Source of the DNA: Pseudomonas iridis
GTDB lineage: Bacteria; Pseudomonadota; Gammaproteobacteria; Pseudomonadales; Pseudomonadaceae
DNA length: 64,000 bases
Assembly (NCBI RefSeq): GCF_017980685.1
Contig: NZ_JACXXO010000002.1
Coordinates: 1 to 64,000 of the forward strand
Reading direction: 5' to 3'
The translations under genes and the position numbers were made by a program. This document shows, piece after piece, positions 36,172-44,301 of the stretch (the first letter of the stretch is position 1; each line of letters opens with the position of its first letter). The notes beneath the pieces were generated by a model, which ran no database searches, was not told where the DNA came from, and saw nothing but the letters and a program-made list of their open reading frames with translations.

Positions 36172-37668
36172 TTAGCGTCCCGAGACCAGTTCAACCACGG
36201 TTTCACCGGTCGCCGGGTCGTAGCGACTGATACGCCCCTTGTGCGGATCACCGGCGCGCACCCGCGCGATCAGCGTGACGTCGCTGTCGAAATCGATGCG
36301 TTGATGCGCATACAGACTGCGCAACGCCGGCAGCGGCAGGCCGCTGACCTCGCTCAGCCACTGAGCGAGGGCCGGATCGTCATGCTCGCCAGCGAGCACC
36401 CGGTGCAGGTTTTCCAGATCGGCCAGACGCTGCGGATGGCATAGCCCGACGAAGCTGGAGAACTCGCGGCCACGATCAACGAACGGTGCAAACTGCATAC
36501 ACACCAATTGCATTTCATTGAGACCGAACGCCTGCTCGGCGAAGCGTTCGGCGAGCGTGCGGCGAGCCTGCATGCCCTGCGCATCGACATAGGCCGACAT
36601 GGCCAGATCGATCAGGCGTTGGGGCATTTCTTTCTTGCGCATGAGCGCCTGCGCCAGCTCCAGGTATTCGGCAATCCCCTGGTTGTAGCTGCGACCTTGC
36701 ACGTACTCGGCCTTGAGCCCGCGAAAGTGCGCCATCAACATCGGGTTGGCGCAATCGGATTCGGTGAAACTGAATGCCAGTTCTTCGAAGCGTAAATCGA
36801 GGAATTCGGTGATCAGTTCCCAATGATCCTCGACCTTGTAGCTGACCAGATCGTAAATGCTGATGAACGCTGGATCTGCGTTGTCGTCACCGCAGGCGAC
36901 GCGTCGTTCCTCGCGTTGCTGATCGAAGCCTTCGCCGAACAGTTCGATGAAATAGCTCTGGGCCACGCCATCCAGCGCTTGCAGCAACCCGCGAAAGCCC
37001 TGCCTGCGGCATTCTTCGACATCCAGCCCGAGACGCTGCGCCAGACGCATGATCCAGGTGAAATAGTGCTTCTGCTCTTTGCGCGAATCACCGGTGACCA
37101 CTGCATCGACGCCGCCCTGCCACCACGCGGCGCGACCATAGAAATCCGCCACGGCGAGGTTGCAGCTGTTGCAGAAGGTCGGGCGACCGTCGCCAGCGGT
37201 GCGGTGGCCGTTCATCAATACGTCGAAACGGTTCATCGCCTGTACATCGTCGGGGAACGGCAGATGCCGTTCGAACGGGCGAATCTGGCGGTGATCGACC
37301 ACCAGCATTTCTACCCGCGGATCATCGAACAGGTGCAGCGCGCGGTAGACCCGATCAATGTTGGCCATCACCGCATCCGGTACGCCGGCATGGCGCATGT
37401 TGGCGATGCGCAACTGAAAGGTGCGGCCATGTAGGATCGACAGCTGCAACTGGGTGGCGCGCAGCATGGCTACGGTGTACGAGCTGTCTTTGCCGCCGCC
37501 GTAAGCGACCATCAATTTGTAGCCGGTCAGCCCGTCGAGACCGCCCGCAGCGTCAATCAGACGCTCGCCGAGGACAGCCACGGCGCGACGTTCGTCGGCG
37601 CGCAAATAGTGGTTGAGCTGACCCAGCAGGGGTTCGTCTTTCAAGGTTTGGGAAGTGGTGGAGTTCAT
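36172..37668 (-). CDS. PP-loop ATPase with Cys-X-X-Cys motif
   Basis: A 498-residue protein of the adenine-nucleotide alpha-hydrolase (PP-loop) superfamily. The pyrophosphate-binding loop is at about residues 53-65 (LMVAYGGGKDSSYTVAML). A later FCNSCNLAVADFYG gives a CxxC pair, and GVDAVVTGDSRKEQK resembles the second nucleotide loop of such enzymes. The C-terminal 250 residues are helical and unfamiliar. PP-loop enzymes adenylate a carbonyl and then transfer N or S; asparagine synthetase, tRNA thiolases and sugar amidotransferases are relatives. Which reaction occurs here is not evident. It overlaps the upstream ATP-grasp gene by four bases and sits three bases before the glmE-like gene. Confidence 0.75.
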   Translation of the reverse strand: MNSTTSQTLKDEPLLGQLNHYLRADERRAVAVLGERLIDAAGGLDGLTGYKLMVAYGGGKDSSYTVAMLRATQLQLSILHGRTFQLRIANMRHAGVPDAVMANIDRVYRALHLFDDPRVEMLVVDHRQIRPFERHLPFPDDVQAMNRFDVLMNGHRTAGDGRPTFCNSCNLAVADFYGRAAWWQGGVDAVVTGDSRKEQKHYFTWIMRLAQRLGLDVEECRRQGFRGLLQALDGVAQSYFIELFGEGFDQQREERRVACGDDNADPAFISIYDLVSYKVEDHWELITEFLDLRFEELAFSFTESDCANPMLMAHFRGLKAEYVQGRSYNQGIAEYLELAQALMRKKEMPQRLIDLAMSAYVDAQGMQARRTLAERFAEQAFGLNEMQLVCMQFAPFVDRGREFSSFVGLCHPQRLADLENLHRVLAGEHDDPALAQWLSEVSGLPLPALRSLYAHQRIDFDSDVTLIARVRAGDPHKGRISRYDPATGETVVELVSGR

Positions 37669-38903
37669 ACCGGTTCAGCCCGAAATTGGAATGCCTGAGT
37701 GGTGTGGCGGATATCGTTTTCAGTGGCCACTTCGCTGCCGCCGACAAAAATGAAGCGTCCGCTGTGCAGGGCGTCGTAGCTGCCGCCGGCCTCGAGAATC
37801 TGCCCCGGCTCGGGCAGCAACTCGCGCCACAGATTGGGCACGGTTTCGCGCAACGAATCGGCTTGCACTACCCGGCACGGCAGGGCAGCGGGTTTCGGGA
37901 TCACCAGCCAGCCGCCGCTCGGGTCGTGGCTGACGGCGGGCACCGGCACTTGATCGCCGGCGAGGCGGCGCAGCCAATGCTCGTAGAGATTGACCCCGAA
38001 CACTTTGTTGATCAGGTGCGGGACTTCGCTGCCGCCGACCCGCGCACCGATTTCGAGGAACACCAGCGAGTCGTCCGGTTCGACGAAAATTTCCAGGTGG
38101 AACGCCGTGCAGCGCAGATCGAGGGCACGCATGATCTGTTGGCTGAAAGCCTCGATTCGCGCACGCAGGGCCGATGCCTGGACGATCACCGAACCCAGCG
38201 GCTGCGCCTTGGCAAAATCCAGGCAACTGTTGATATAACGCGACACCACCTGAAACGGCACGCTGCCGTCGACATCGACGAAGCCGTCGATGTGGTAGGT
38301 CTGGCCGTGCATGAAGCCTTCGATCTCATAGCGCGACAGGTCGATGCTATTGAGCAGCGTGCGCAGGGCGGTCTCGTTTTCGACCTTTTCCACGCCCATG
38401 CTCGCGGCACCGTCCACCGGTTTTACAATCAGCGGGAAACCGATTTCCCGGGCAAAATCCACGGCCTGTTGCACCGACTCGCAACGCGCAAACGGTGGCA
38501 CCGGCAGGCCTTGGTTTTGCAGGATTTCCTTCATGCGTGCCTTGTCGCGATAAACCGCCACTTCGTCCGGGCCGTGACCGGGAATGTTCAGGGTCTGGCG
38601 CACGCGCGCTGCGATTTCCAGGGTGAACTCGGAGAGGGCAATCAATTGATCGACGGGGCCGACGCGTTCGATGACTTCCTGCACCGCGCCGAGCAGTTGC
38701 TCGTATTGGTTGACGTCGGCGACCTGTACCTGATGAGCGATATGCCGCGCCGGGGCGAGTACGCCGTCGGCGCCGAGTGCATCGACCACGTAGCTGATCC
38801 GGTGTTGTTGATGGTCGAAGAAATCTTCGTAGCGAGTCAGTTCGTTGTCCCAGCGGCGCCCATCACGAAAGCGCGGCCAGCGGTTGACGATAACGATGTG
38901 CAT
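37665..38903 (-). CDS. ATP-grasp ligase (second, unrelated in detail to the first)
   Basis: A 412-residue ATP-grasp enzyme. Its N-terminal fold begins MHIVIVNRWPRFRDGRRWDN. ATP-site blocks are KARMKEILQNQGLPVPPFAR, GFPLIVKPVDGAASMGV and RYEIEGFMHGQTYHIDGFV. Metal ligands lie in AFHLEIFVEPDDSLVFLEIG, followed by ARVGGSEVPHLI, a pattern of carboxylate-amine ligases (BacD/PurK-like superfamily). It differs clearly in sequence from the ATP-grasp at 33.7-34.9 kb, so two distinct bond-forming steps are likely. AGGA lies eight bases before the ATG at 38903; the longer TTG form is rejected. Confidence 0.82.
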   Translation of the reverse strand: MHIVIVNRWPRFRDGRRWDNELTRYEDFFDHQQHRISYVVDALGADGVLAPARHIAHQVQVADVNQYEQLLGAVQEVIERVGPVDQLIALSEFTLEIAARVRQTLNIPGHGPDEVAVYRDKARMKEILQNQGLPVPPFARCESVQQAVDFAREIGFPLIVKPVDGAASMGVEKVENETALRTLLNSIDLSRYEIEGFMHGQTYHIDGFVDVDGSVPFQVVSRYINSCLDFAKAQPLGSVIVQASALRARIEAFSQQIMRALDLRCTAFHLEIFVEPDDSLVFLEIGARVGGSEVPHLINKVFGVNLYEHWLRRLAGDQVPVPAVSHDPSGGWLVIPKPAALPCRVVQADSLRETVPNLWRELLPEPGQILEAGGSYDALHSGRFIFVGGSEVATENDIRHTTQAFQFRAEPV

Positions 38904-38947
38904 CGTGGTAATCCTTTGAATGGGCAAAGTCAGCCGTGGTCGGGGGT

Positions 38948-39403
38948 TCAGCCCCAGGACGCCACGCTGTTGGCGAGTACGGAGTCGGCCTCGGGCTGTG
39001 CGTGCAGCGAGCCCAGATAGCGGCTGAAGGTGTCGATAGCGTCGGGGCCAACGAACACCTGGTTGTAACCGGCATCGATCAAGGATTGCCGGACTGCCAG
39101 GGTTTCATCTTCCGAAGTGGTCAGCTTGCCGCCGATCACGCAGGGCAGGTGCGGGTGTAGCCGGCGCACCTGGCGAATCAGCTCAAGGCCTTGCGAGTAG
39201 CCGTGGCCATTGACGCTGCTGACCACCAGCAACTGCGTGCGGCGCTGCTGCAATGCACTGAGCACCGTGCCCACCGGCGTGCAGCTGCCGAGGTTCTTCA
39301 CGTTCAAACCGTGCTCGCCCAGCCACAGTTGCAGGTAAACCAGATTCCACATGTGCGAGTCGGACTCGACGGTGGCGAGCAGGCAGTGCGGCAGAGTTTT
39401 CAT
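38948..39403 (-). CDS. Glutamate mutase S subunit homologue (B12-binding)
   Basis: A 151-residue Rossmann-like cobalamin-binding subunit. The N-terminal motif is D15-S-H17-M-W-N20, the DxHxxG box in which His replaces dimethylbenzimidazole as lower cobalt ligand, but with Asn for the usual Gly. It is followed by WLGEHGLNVKNLGSCTPVGT, LLVVSSVNGHGYSQGLELIR and PCVIGGKLTT, which match GlmS in order. With the E subunit it should form the holo-mutase. GGAGG lies seven bases before the ATG, which overlaps the MFS stop as ATGA; the frame open to 39760 is a shadow. Confidence 0.82.
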   Translation of the reverse strand: MKTLPHCLLATVESDSHMWNLVYLQLWLGEHGLNVKNLGSCTPVGTVLSALQQRRTQLLVVSSVNGHGYSQGLELIRQVRRLHPHLPCVIGGKLTTSEDETLAVRQSLIDAGYNQVFVGPDAIDTFSRYLGSLHAQPEADSVLANSVASWG

Positions 39404-40641
39404 TGGGATGCCTCCATGGCGAGCGATGGACCTTCGAGGGCGAGGCGAAACCGCCGGGTGGTCAAAATAAACAGCAGAGTGCCGGGCACGGTCAGCACGA
39501 GTGCCAGCACCAGAATCAGCACCTGCACGCCGTAGACGTGGCCGACGCTGGCGGTGAGCAAACCACCCAGCGGATAAGAGAGCAGGTTGACCAGATAAAA
39601 CGGCCCCATGACTTTGCCCAGATGAGCGCTCTCGATCGCCTTGATCCGCTGCGTACGGTTGAACACGTTGAACAGCGCGCATCCGGCCATTGCCAGCAGG
39701 AAACTCAGGGCATACAGCAACACACTGCTGGCCACACCCATGCAGATCAGGCCCAGACACAGCAAGGCAAAACCCAGTGCACCGAGTCGATAAATCGACA
39801 TGCGCGCCAACAGTCGCGGCACCAGAATGAAGTTCAACAGCCCCAGCGCGCCGGCCCCTGCATTCATCAGACCAAACACGCCGTCGGCGGCGCTGAACAC
39901 GCCGCTGATGACGAACGCGTTGGCGCTGAGCACGGCAGCGAATGCCAGATTGATGCTGAAATTCAGCCCGGCCAGCGACAGCACTGGCGGGTTGCCAAGC
40001 AACAGGCGCCAGCCGAGCGCGAGATCCTTGAACACGCTGGTCGGGCGACTGACGGAGCGCGCCGTCGGCAAGCCTCTCCAGAACAGCGCCGCAGCAAACA
40101 GTGCGACTGCCGCCAGCCCCAGCAGCCAGCGCTTGTCGGCATACATCGCCAACCCGGCGGCGAGTGCCGGGCCCAGCGCCATTGCCAGCAGCTCCATGTT
40201 TTGCACCAGCGACTGACAGTGGGCGAGGCGTTCAGGGCCGGCGATCAGCGGCACGCTTTTTTCAACCGCCATGCGCACCGGCGCCATCAGCACCGACAAT
40301 ACGATGCCGTTGCCGATCAACGCCCAGATCATCCATTGCGGCTGATACCAGCAGATTCCCAGCGTGACAGCGAGACTCAGTCCCCGCGCAGTATTGGCGC
40401 CGCGAAACAGCAGGCGCCCGCCAAACCGGTCAGCCAGCAAACCGGCGAACGGATAGGCAATCAGTGCCGGCAGCCACTCCAGTGCAAACGCCACACCGGA
40501 ATAGCGCACGTTGCCGGTGAGCTGGAAAATCATCAACGGCACGGCAAACAGCACGGTCTGCTCCGCCAGCAAGGCACACAGTAACCCGGCACCGAACCAG
40601 CGAATCGCGCCATTGCGTGCAGCGCTGCTGATGTCATGCAT
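39400..40641 (-). CDS. MFS exporter within the biosynthetic block
   Basis: A 413-residue major facilitator with about 12 hydrophobic segments, of the EntS-like MFS_3 type. FALEWLPALIAYPFAGLLAD and DRFGGRLLFRGANTARGLSL form the loop 2-3 motif, and the helices continue to the C-terminal LALVLTVPGTLLFILTTRRF. It lies between the flavin monooxygenase and mutase genes and overlaps both, so it is co-expressed with the enzymes and is probably the exporter or self-resistance pump for the product. The start is set at the ATG at 40641; the frame upstream to 40890 covers the monooxygenase gene. Confidence 0.83.
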   Translation of the reverse strand: MHDISSAARNGAIRWFGAGLLCALLAEQTVLFAVPLMIFQLTGNVRYSGVAFALEWLPALIAYPFAGLLADRFGGRLLFRGANTARGLSLAVTLGICWYQPQWMIWALIGNGIVLSVLMAPVRMAVEKSVPLIAGPERLAHCQSLVQNMELLAMALGPALAAGLAMYADKRWLLGLAAVALFAAALFWRGLPTARSVSRPTSVFKDLALGWRLLLGNPPVLSLAGLNFSINLAFAAVLSANAFVISGVFSAADGVFGLMNAGAGALGLLNFILVPRLLARMSIYRLGALGFALLCLGLICMGVASSVLLYALSFLLAMAGCALFNVFNRTQRIKAIESAHLGKVMGPFYLVNLLSYPLGGLLTASVGHVYGVQVLILVLALVLTVPGTLLFILTTRRFRLALEGPSLAMEASQ

Positions 40642-41704
40642 GCTCGCGGTCCCAGACGGTTTCCAGCTCGCGCAGATAAGGCAGCACGTATTTGCAGAAA
40701 CGGCGCATTTCGTCGCGGGTTGGCCAGCCAGAGAAAATGAACTCGCTGACGCCGACTTTCTTGTATTCGAACAAGTATTCGGCGACTTCCTGATAGCTGC
40801 CGACCACGCACAATGCCGGACCGCCACGATAGGCCACGGCACCCGACCAGAGCATCGGCGACAGCCAGTCGTGTTCAGCTTTGTCGGCAAGGCGGAACGA
40901 GGTTTTCACCGCTTCCGAATCGCAGCGCCCGACGAACTCACGCACCCATTCGCGATGCTGTTCGTCCGGGTTTTCCATCATGCTCTCGACCGCGGCCAGC
41001 GCTTCGGCGCGGGTTTCGCGGGCGAGTACGTGCATGCGAATTCCCACCGAGCAACCGGACTGCAAAACCGTGCGGGCGGCCTCGGCAATTCCTTGCGGCG
41101 TATCGCCGTAACGCAGCCAGCAGTCGCTGTGCTGGATGGCGATCTGCTGGGCAACGTCCGAGGCGCCGCTGAGATAAATGCGCGGACGCTCGGCGTCCTT
41201 GAACGGCAACCCGAGCTGGGCTTTTTCGATGCGGTAGTGCTTGCCGTGGTAGGTCAGCGGTGATTCGCCGCTCCAGAACCGATTGAGGATGTCGAGGAAT
41301 TCGCCGGTGCGCTCATAGCGTCCGTCGTGCGCCACGAAGTCGCCGTAATAGGCTTGTTCGTCCGGGGAAATGCCGGCGACCAGGTTCAGCGAGATACGCT
41401 TGTCCGACATCCACGACACGGTGTTGACGATCTGTGTGAACAGGGTCGGCGGCACCAGCCCCGGACGGTAAGCCAGAATGAATTTGACGCGATCGGTCTC
41501 ACGCACCAACGCGCCAATCATCGGCAGCGGATCGGGCATGTGGTAGCTGATGCCCATCAACAGCGAGTCGATACCCAGCTCATCGGCTTCCTTCGCGAAA
41601 TCGACGATCCCGGCGAAGTCGAGGGCGCCGGTGTCGTATTTTTCCGAGGCTTTTTGCTGACCGCTATCGAGCGGCGAGCACCAGTGAATACGCAGTGCAG
41701 ACAT
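40634..41704 (-). CDS. LLM-class flavin-dependent monooxygenase (SsuD-like)
   Basis: A 356-residue bacterial luciferase-like TIM-barrel enzyme using FMNH2 from a separate reductase. Family blocks include IHWCSPLDSG at the start, MGISYHMPDPLPMIGALVRE, FILAYRPGLVPPTLFTQIVN, RISLNLVAGISPDEQAYYGD and the alkanesulfonate-monooxygenase-like YERTGEFLDILNRFW. Relatives oxidise sulfonates or nitrogen and carbon centres of small metabolites. In this block it most likely tailors the amino-acid product, for example by N- or C-oxidation. It starts 65 bases after the synthetase-like gene and overlaps the MFS gene by eight bases. Confidence 0.83.
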   Translation of the reverse strand: MSALRIHWCSPLDSGQQKASEKYDTGALDFAGIVDFAKEADELGIDSLLMGISYHMPDPLPMIGALVRETDRVKFILAYRPGLVPPTLFTQIVNTVSWMSDKRISLNLVAGISPDEQAYYGDFVAHDGRYERTGEFLDILNRFWSGESPLTYHGKHYRIEKAQLGLPFKDAERPRIYLSGASDVAQQIAIQHSDCWLRYGDTPQGIAEAARTVLQSGCSVGIRMHVLARETRAEALAAVESMMENPDEQHREWVREFVGRCDSEAVKTSFRLADKAEHDWLSPMLWSGAVAYRGGPALCVVGSYQEVAEYLFEYKKVGVSEFIFSGWPTRDEMRRFCKYVLPYLRELETVWDREHA

Positions 41705-41769
41705 TGTGTTTCTCCATGGCCAAGCCTGCCGCCGCGAGAGCGGAGCAGGCCTTGCGAGTCAGGTCCGGA

Positions 41770-42699
41770 TCAGAACAGGAAGCTGGTACCGACCGTGCGG
41801 TCGAACAGCGCCACATCGCGGATGCGTCGCTTGCCACAGATGAACTTGAGCAGACGCTCGATGCCCAGACCGCCACCGGCGCTCGGGTGCAGCAAGCCGC
41901 GCCGGGCGACTTCGAGGTAGTTGGCGAACGGCTGCAGGTCCATCGACAGCTCGTTCATGCGGTAGACGATCTGCTCGTACTCGAACTCACGCTCCGCGCC
42001 GGACAGGGCTTCGCCATAGCCATCGGGATAGATCAGGTCGTAGTTGTTGTAAGTGCCGCGCTTGCCCGGTGTTTCGCGATCGTAGAACTCGCGACGGTAG
42101 TTGGTGACGAAAAACGGCGTGTGCGCTTTGGCCGACATGATCTTCTCGAAGTCGTCGCCATGCTCGGCGCGCAACTCGTCGGAGCTGTAGATCGGGAACG
42201 CTGTGGCGAAGTGCGGCAGTTGCCGGCCGAGCTGGGACAGTTCGGCAGCGCAGTGCTGATTGACCTCGCTGAACACATGCTTGATCAGGCCTTCGATGAG
42301 GGCCATGACCTGATGCATGTCACCGTTGCGGATCTCGAAATCGAACTGCGAGAACTCCAGCAAGTGGTTGTCGGAATCCTTGATCTCGGGTTTTTCCAGA
42401 CGGATGTTCGGCGCGACAATAAAGATCTTGTCGTGGCCCTTGGCGGTCAGCGCCAACTGCTTGTGGAAGATCATGCTGGCGGTCAGTTTCAGGCGCCGTT
42501 CTTCATATTGCAGTTCAGCGGGATACACCGCGTGATTCAACGGATCAGTGATTGGCGACATCAGGATCGGCATCAACTGTTTGAAGTCGCGTTCGAGCAA
42601 AAACTGTTGCAATGCCTGTAGGACACGTCCCCGGACGATGGCAATGGATTCTATGTCTGGATTAGCAAAATCGGCGAAGTTACTTGTAATTTCTTCCAT
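41770..42699 (-). CDS. AspRS-like asparagine synthetase homologue (class II aaRS core)
   Basis: A 309-residue free-standing class II aminoacyl-tRNA synthetase core without an anticodon-binding domain. Motif 2 is at about residues 92-124 (IFIVAPNIRLEKPE, then LLEFSQFDFEI). Motif 3 is GGGLGIERLLKFICG at about 275-289. PGKRGTYNNYDLIYPDGYGE resembles the AspRS/AsnRS amino-acid site. This is the layout of archaeal AspRS-derived asparagine synthetases, which adenylate Asp and capture ammonia. I infer it activates or amidates aspartate or 3-methylaspartate here. It is the first gene of the leftward nine-gene block and is divergent from the MHS transporter. Confidence 0.78.
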   Translation of the reverse strand: MEEITSNFADFANPDIESIAIVRGRVLQALQQFLLERDFKQLMPILMSPITDPLNHAVYPAELQYEERRLKLTASMIFHKQLALTAKGHDKIFIVAPNIRLEKPEIKDSDNHLLEFSQFDFEIRNGDMHQVMALIEGLIKHVFSEVNQHCAAELSQLGRQLPHFATAFPIYSSDELRAEHGDDFEKIMSAKAHTPFFVTNYRREFYDRETPGKRGTYNNYDLIYPDGYGEALSGAEREFEYEQIVYRMNELSMDLQPFANYLEVARRGLLHPSAGGGLGIERLLKFICGKRRIRDVALFDRTVGTSFLF

Positions 42700-42936
42700 G
42701 ATGGGCCAGATATTCAGGGAGTTAGGGAGGCCTGATTATTGTTTAATCGGAAGAAAACTCAATGTACAGATTTCGGCTAAAAAGCAGCACAGAGCCTCGG
42801 TTTTGTTGTTCGCATGGCCTTTTGCGTGGACGATATCGCGCTGTTGAAATTGATCAATTGGCGCACCTGGGGGCAGTTCGTTCGGGCCCCTGTTGGCAGG
42901 CGTCGTTCTCTATAGCTGTCAATTCAGAGTTTGCCC
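42700..42936. promoter_or_regulatory. Divergent promoter region of the biosynthetic block
   Basis: These 237 bases separate the leftward nine-gene block from the rightward MHS transporter, amidase and porin genes. The part from 42720 to 42790 is AT-rich (for example GATTATTGTTTAATCGG) and should hold the leftward promoter. No palindrome or direct repeat long enough to name as the MocR site is evident by eye. Confidence 0.45.
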
Positions 42937-44250
42937 ATGACTGCCCTGACCGGTTCGCGATCCCATCGGTTTTCCAGGTCTGACTACAAGACCTTGGGCC
43001 TTGCCGCCCTCGGTGGCGCACTGGAAATCTACGACTTCATCATCTTCGTGTTTTTCGCACTGACCCTCAGTCAGCTGTTCTTTCCGCCAGAGATGCCGGA
43101 GTGGCTGAGATTGCTGCAGAGCTTCGGCATTTTTGTCACTGGCTATCTGGCACGACCGCTCGGCGGAATTCTGATGGCGCACTTCGCCGATCAGCTGGGG
43201 CGCAAGCGCGTGTTCAGCCTGAGCATTTTGATGATGGCGCTGCCCTGCCTGCTGATCGGCATCATGCCGACCTACGCTCAGATTGGTTACTTCGCACCGT
43301 TGCTGCTGTTGCTGCTGCGTGTGTTGCAAGGCGCCGCAGTCGGTGGGGAAGTGCCCAGTGCCTGGGTGTTCGTCGCCGAGCACGCACCGGCGGGTCATCG
43401 CGGTTATGCGCTGGGTTTCCTGCAAGCCGGACTGACCTTTGGCTATTTGCTCGGGGCGCTGACCGCGACCCTGCTGGCGCAAGTATTCACCCCTGCCGAA
43501 ATTCTTGATTACGCGTGGCGCTTTCCGTTTCTGCTCGGCGGATTGTTCGGCGTGATCGGTGTCTGGCTGCGTCGCTGGCTGAGCGAGACGCCGGTGTTCA
43601 TGGCTTTGCAGGCGCGCCGTGAGGCTGACGCCGAACTGCCGTTGCGCACCGTGATGCGCGAGCATCGGCACATGTTGTTGCCGGCGATGATTCTGACCTG
43701 CGTGCTGACTTCGGCAGTGGTGGTGCTGGTGGTGATCACCCCGACGGTCATGCAAAAAAGCTTCGGCATGAGCCCCAGCCATACATTCGCCCTGAGCAGC
43801 CTCGGTATTGTCTTCCTGAATATCGGTTGTGTGATTGCCGGGTTGATCGTCGACCGGCTCGGCGCCTGGCGCACCGTCATGTTGTACAGCGTGCTGCTGC
43901 CGGTTGGCGTAGCCCTGCTTTATGGCTGCCTGATCAGTGGTGGTTCTTGGCTGGGGCTGGCGTATGCACTGGCGGGATTGAGCTGTGGTGTGGTCGGCGC
44001 GGTGCCGTCGGTGATGGTTAGCCTGTTCCCCGCACACATCCGCGTCTCGGGCATTTCGTTTACTTACAACATTGCCTATGCACTGTGGGCGAGCACCACG
44101 CCGTTGTTGTTGATCGGTCTGATGCCGTGGAGCCCGTGGGTGTGCGTTGCGTACAGCCTGGTGATGGGCGCGGTGGGCGTTGCCTGCGCTGCGTATTTCG
44201 GTGGGCGCAATACGGTTCAAACCAGCCATGCGCTGGTTGCCGAGCGCTAG
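42937..44250 (+). CDS. MHS-family MFS transporter (ProP/ShiA-like)
   Basis: A 437-residue metabolite:H+ symporter with 12 predicted helices. Family marks are LGGALEIYDFIIFVFFALTL, FGIFVTGYLARPLGGILMAH, FADQLGRKRVFSLSILMMAL, LLRVLQGAAVGGEVPSAWVF and VAEHAPAGHRGYALGFLQAG. MHS members import small organic acids, betaines or amino acids. It diverges from the biosynthetic block and leads an amidase gene, so it may import a precursor or the product. AGAG precedes the ATG at 42937; a TTG two codons earlier is unlikely. Confidence 0.87.
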   Translation: MTALTGSRSHRFSRSDYKTLGLAALGGALEIYDFIIFVFFALTLSQLFFPPEMPEWLRLLQSFGIFVTGYLARPLGGILMAHFADQLGRKRVFSLSILMMALPCLLIGIMPTYAQIGYFAPLLLLLLRVLQGAAVGGEVPSAWVFVAEHAPAGHRGYALGFLQAGLTFGYLLGALTATLLAQVFTPAEILDYAWRFPFLLGGLFGVIGVWLRRWLSETPVFMALQARREADAELPLRTVMREHRHMLLPAMILTCVLTSAVVVLVVITPTVMQKSFGMSPSHTFALSSLGIVFLNIGCVIAGLIVDRLGAWRTVMLYSVLLPVGVALLYGCLISGGSWLGLAYALAGLSCGVVGAVPSVMVSLFPAHIRVSGISFTYNIAYALWASTTPLLLIGLMPWSPWVCVAYSLVMGAVGVACAAYFGGRNTVQTSHALVAER

Positions 44251-44301
44251 GGAAGACAATTTGCAGCATGCGCACTATGGGTTTGCACGGACGGCTATTC
44301 G

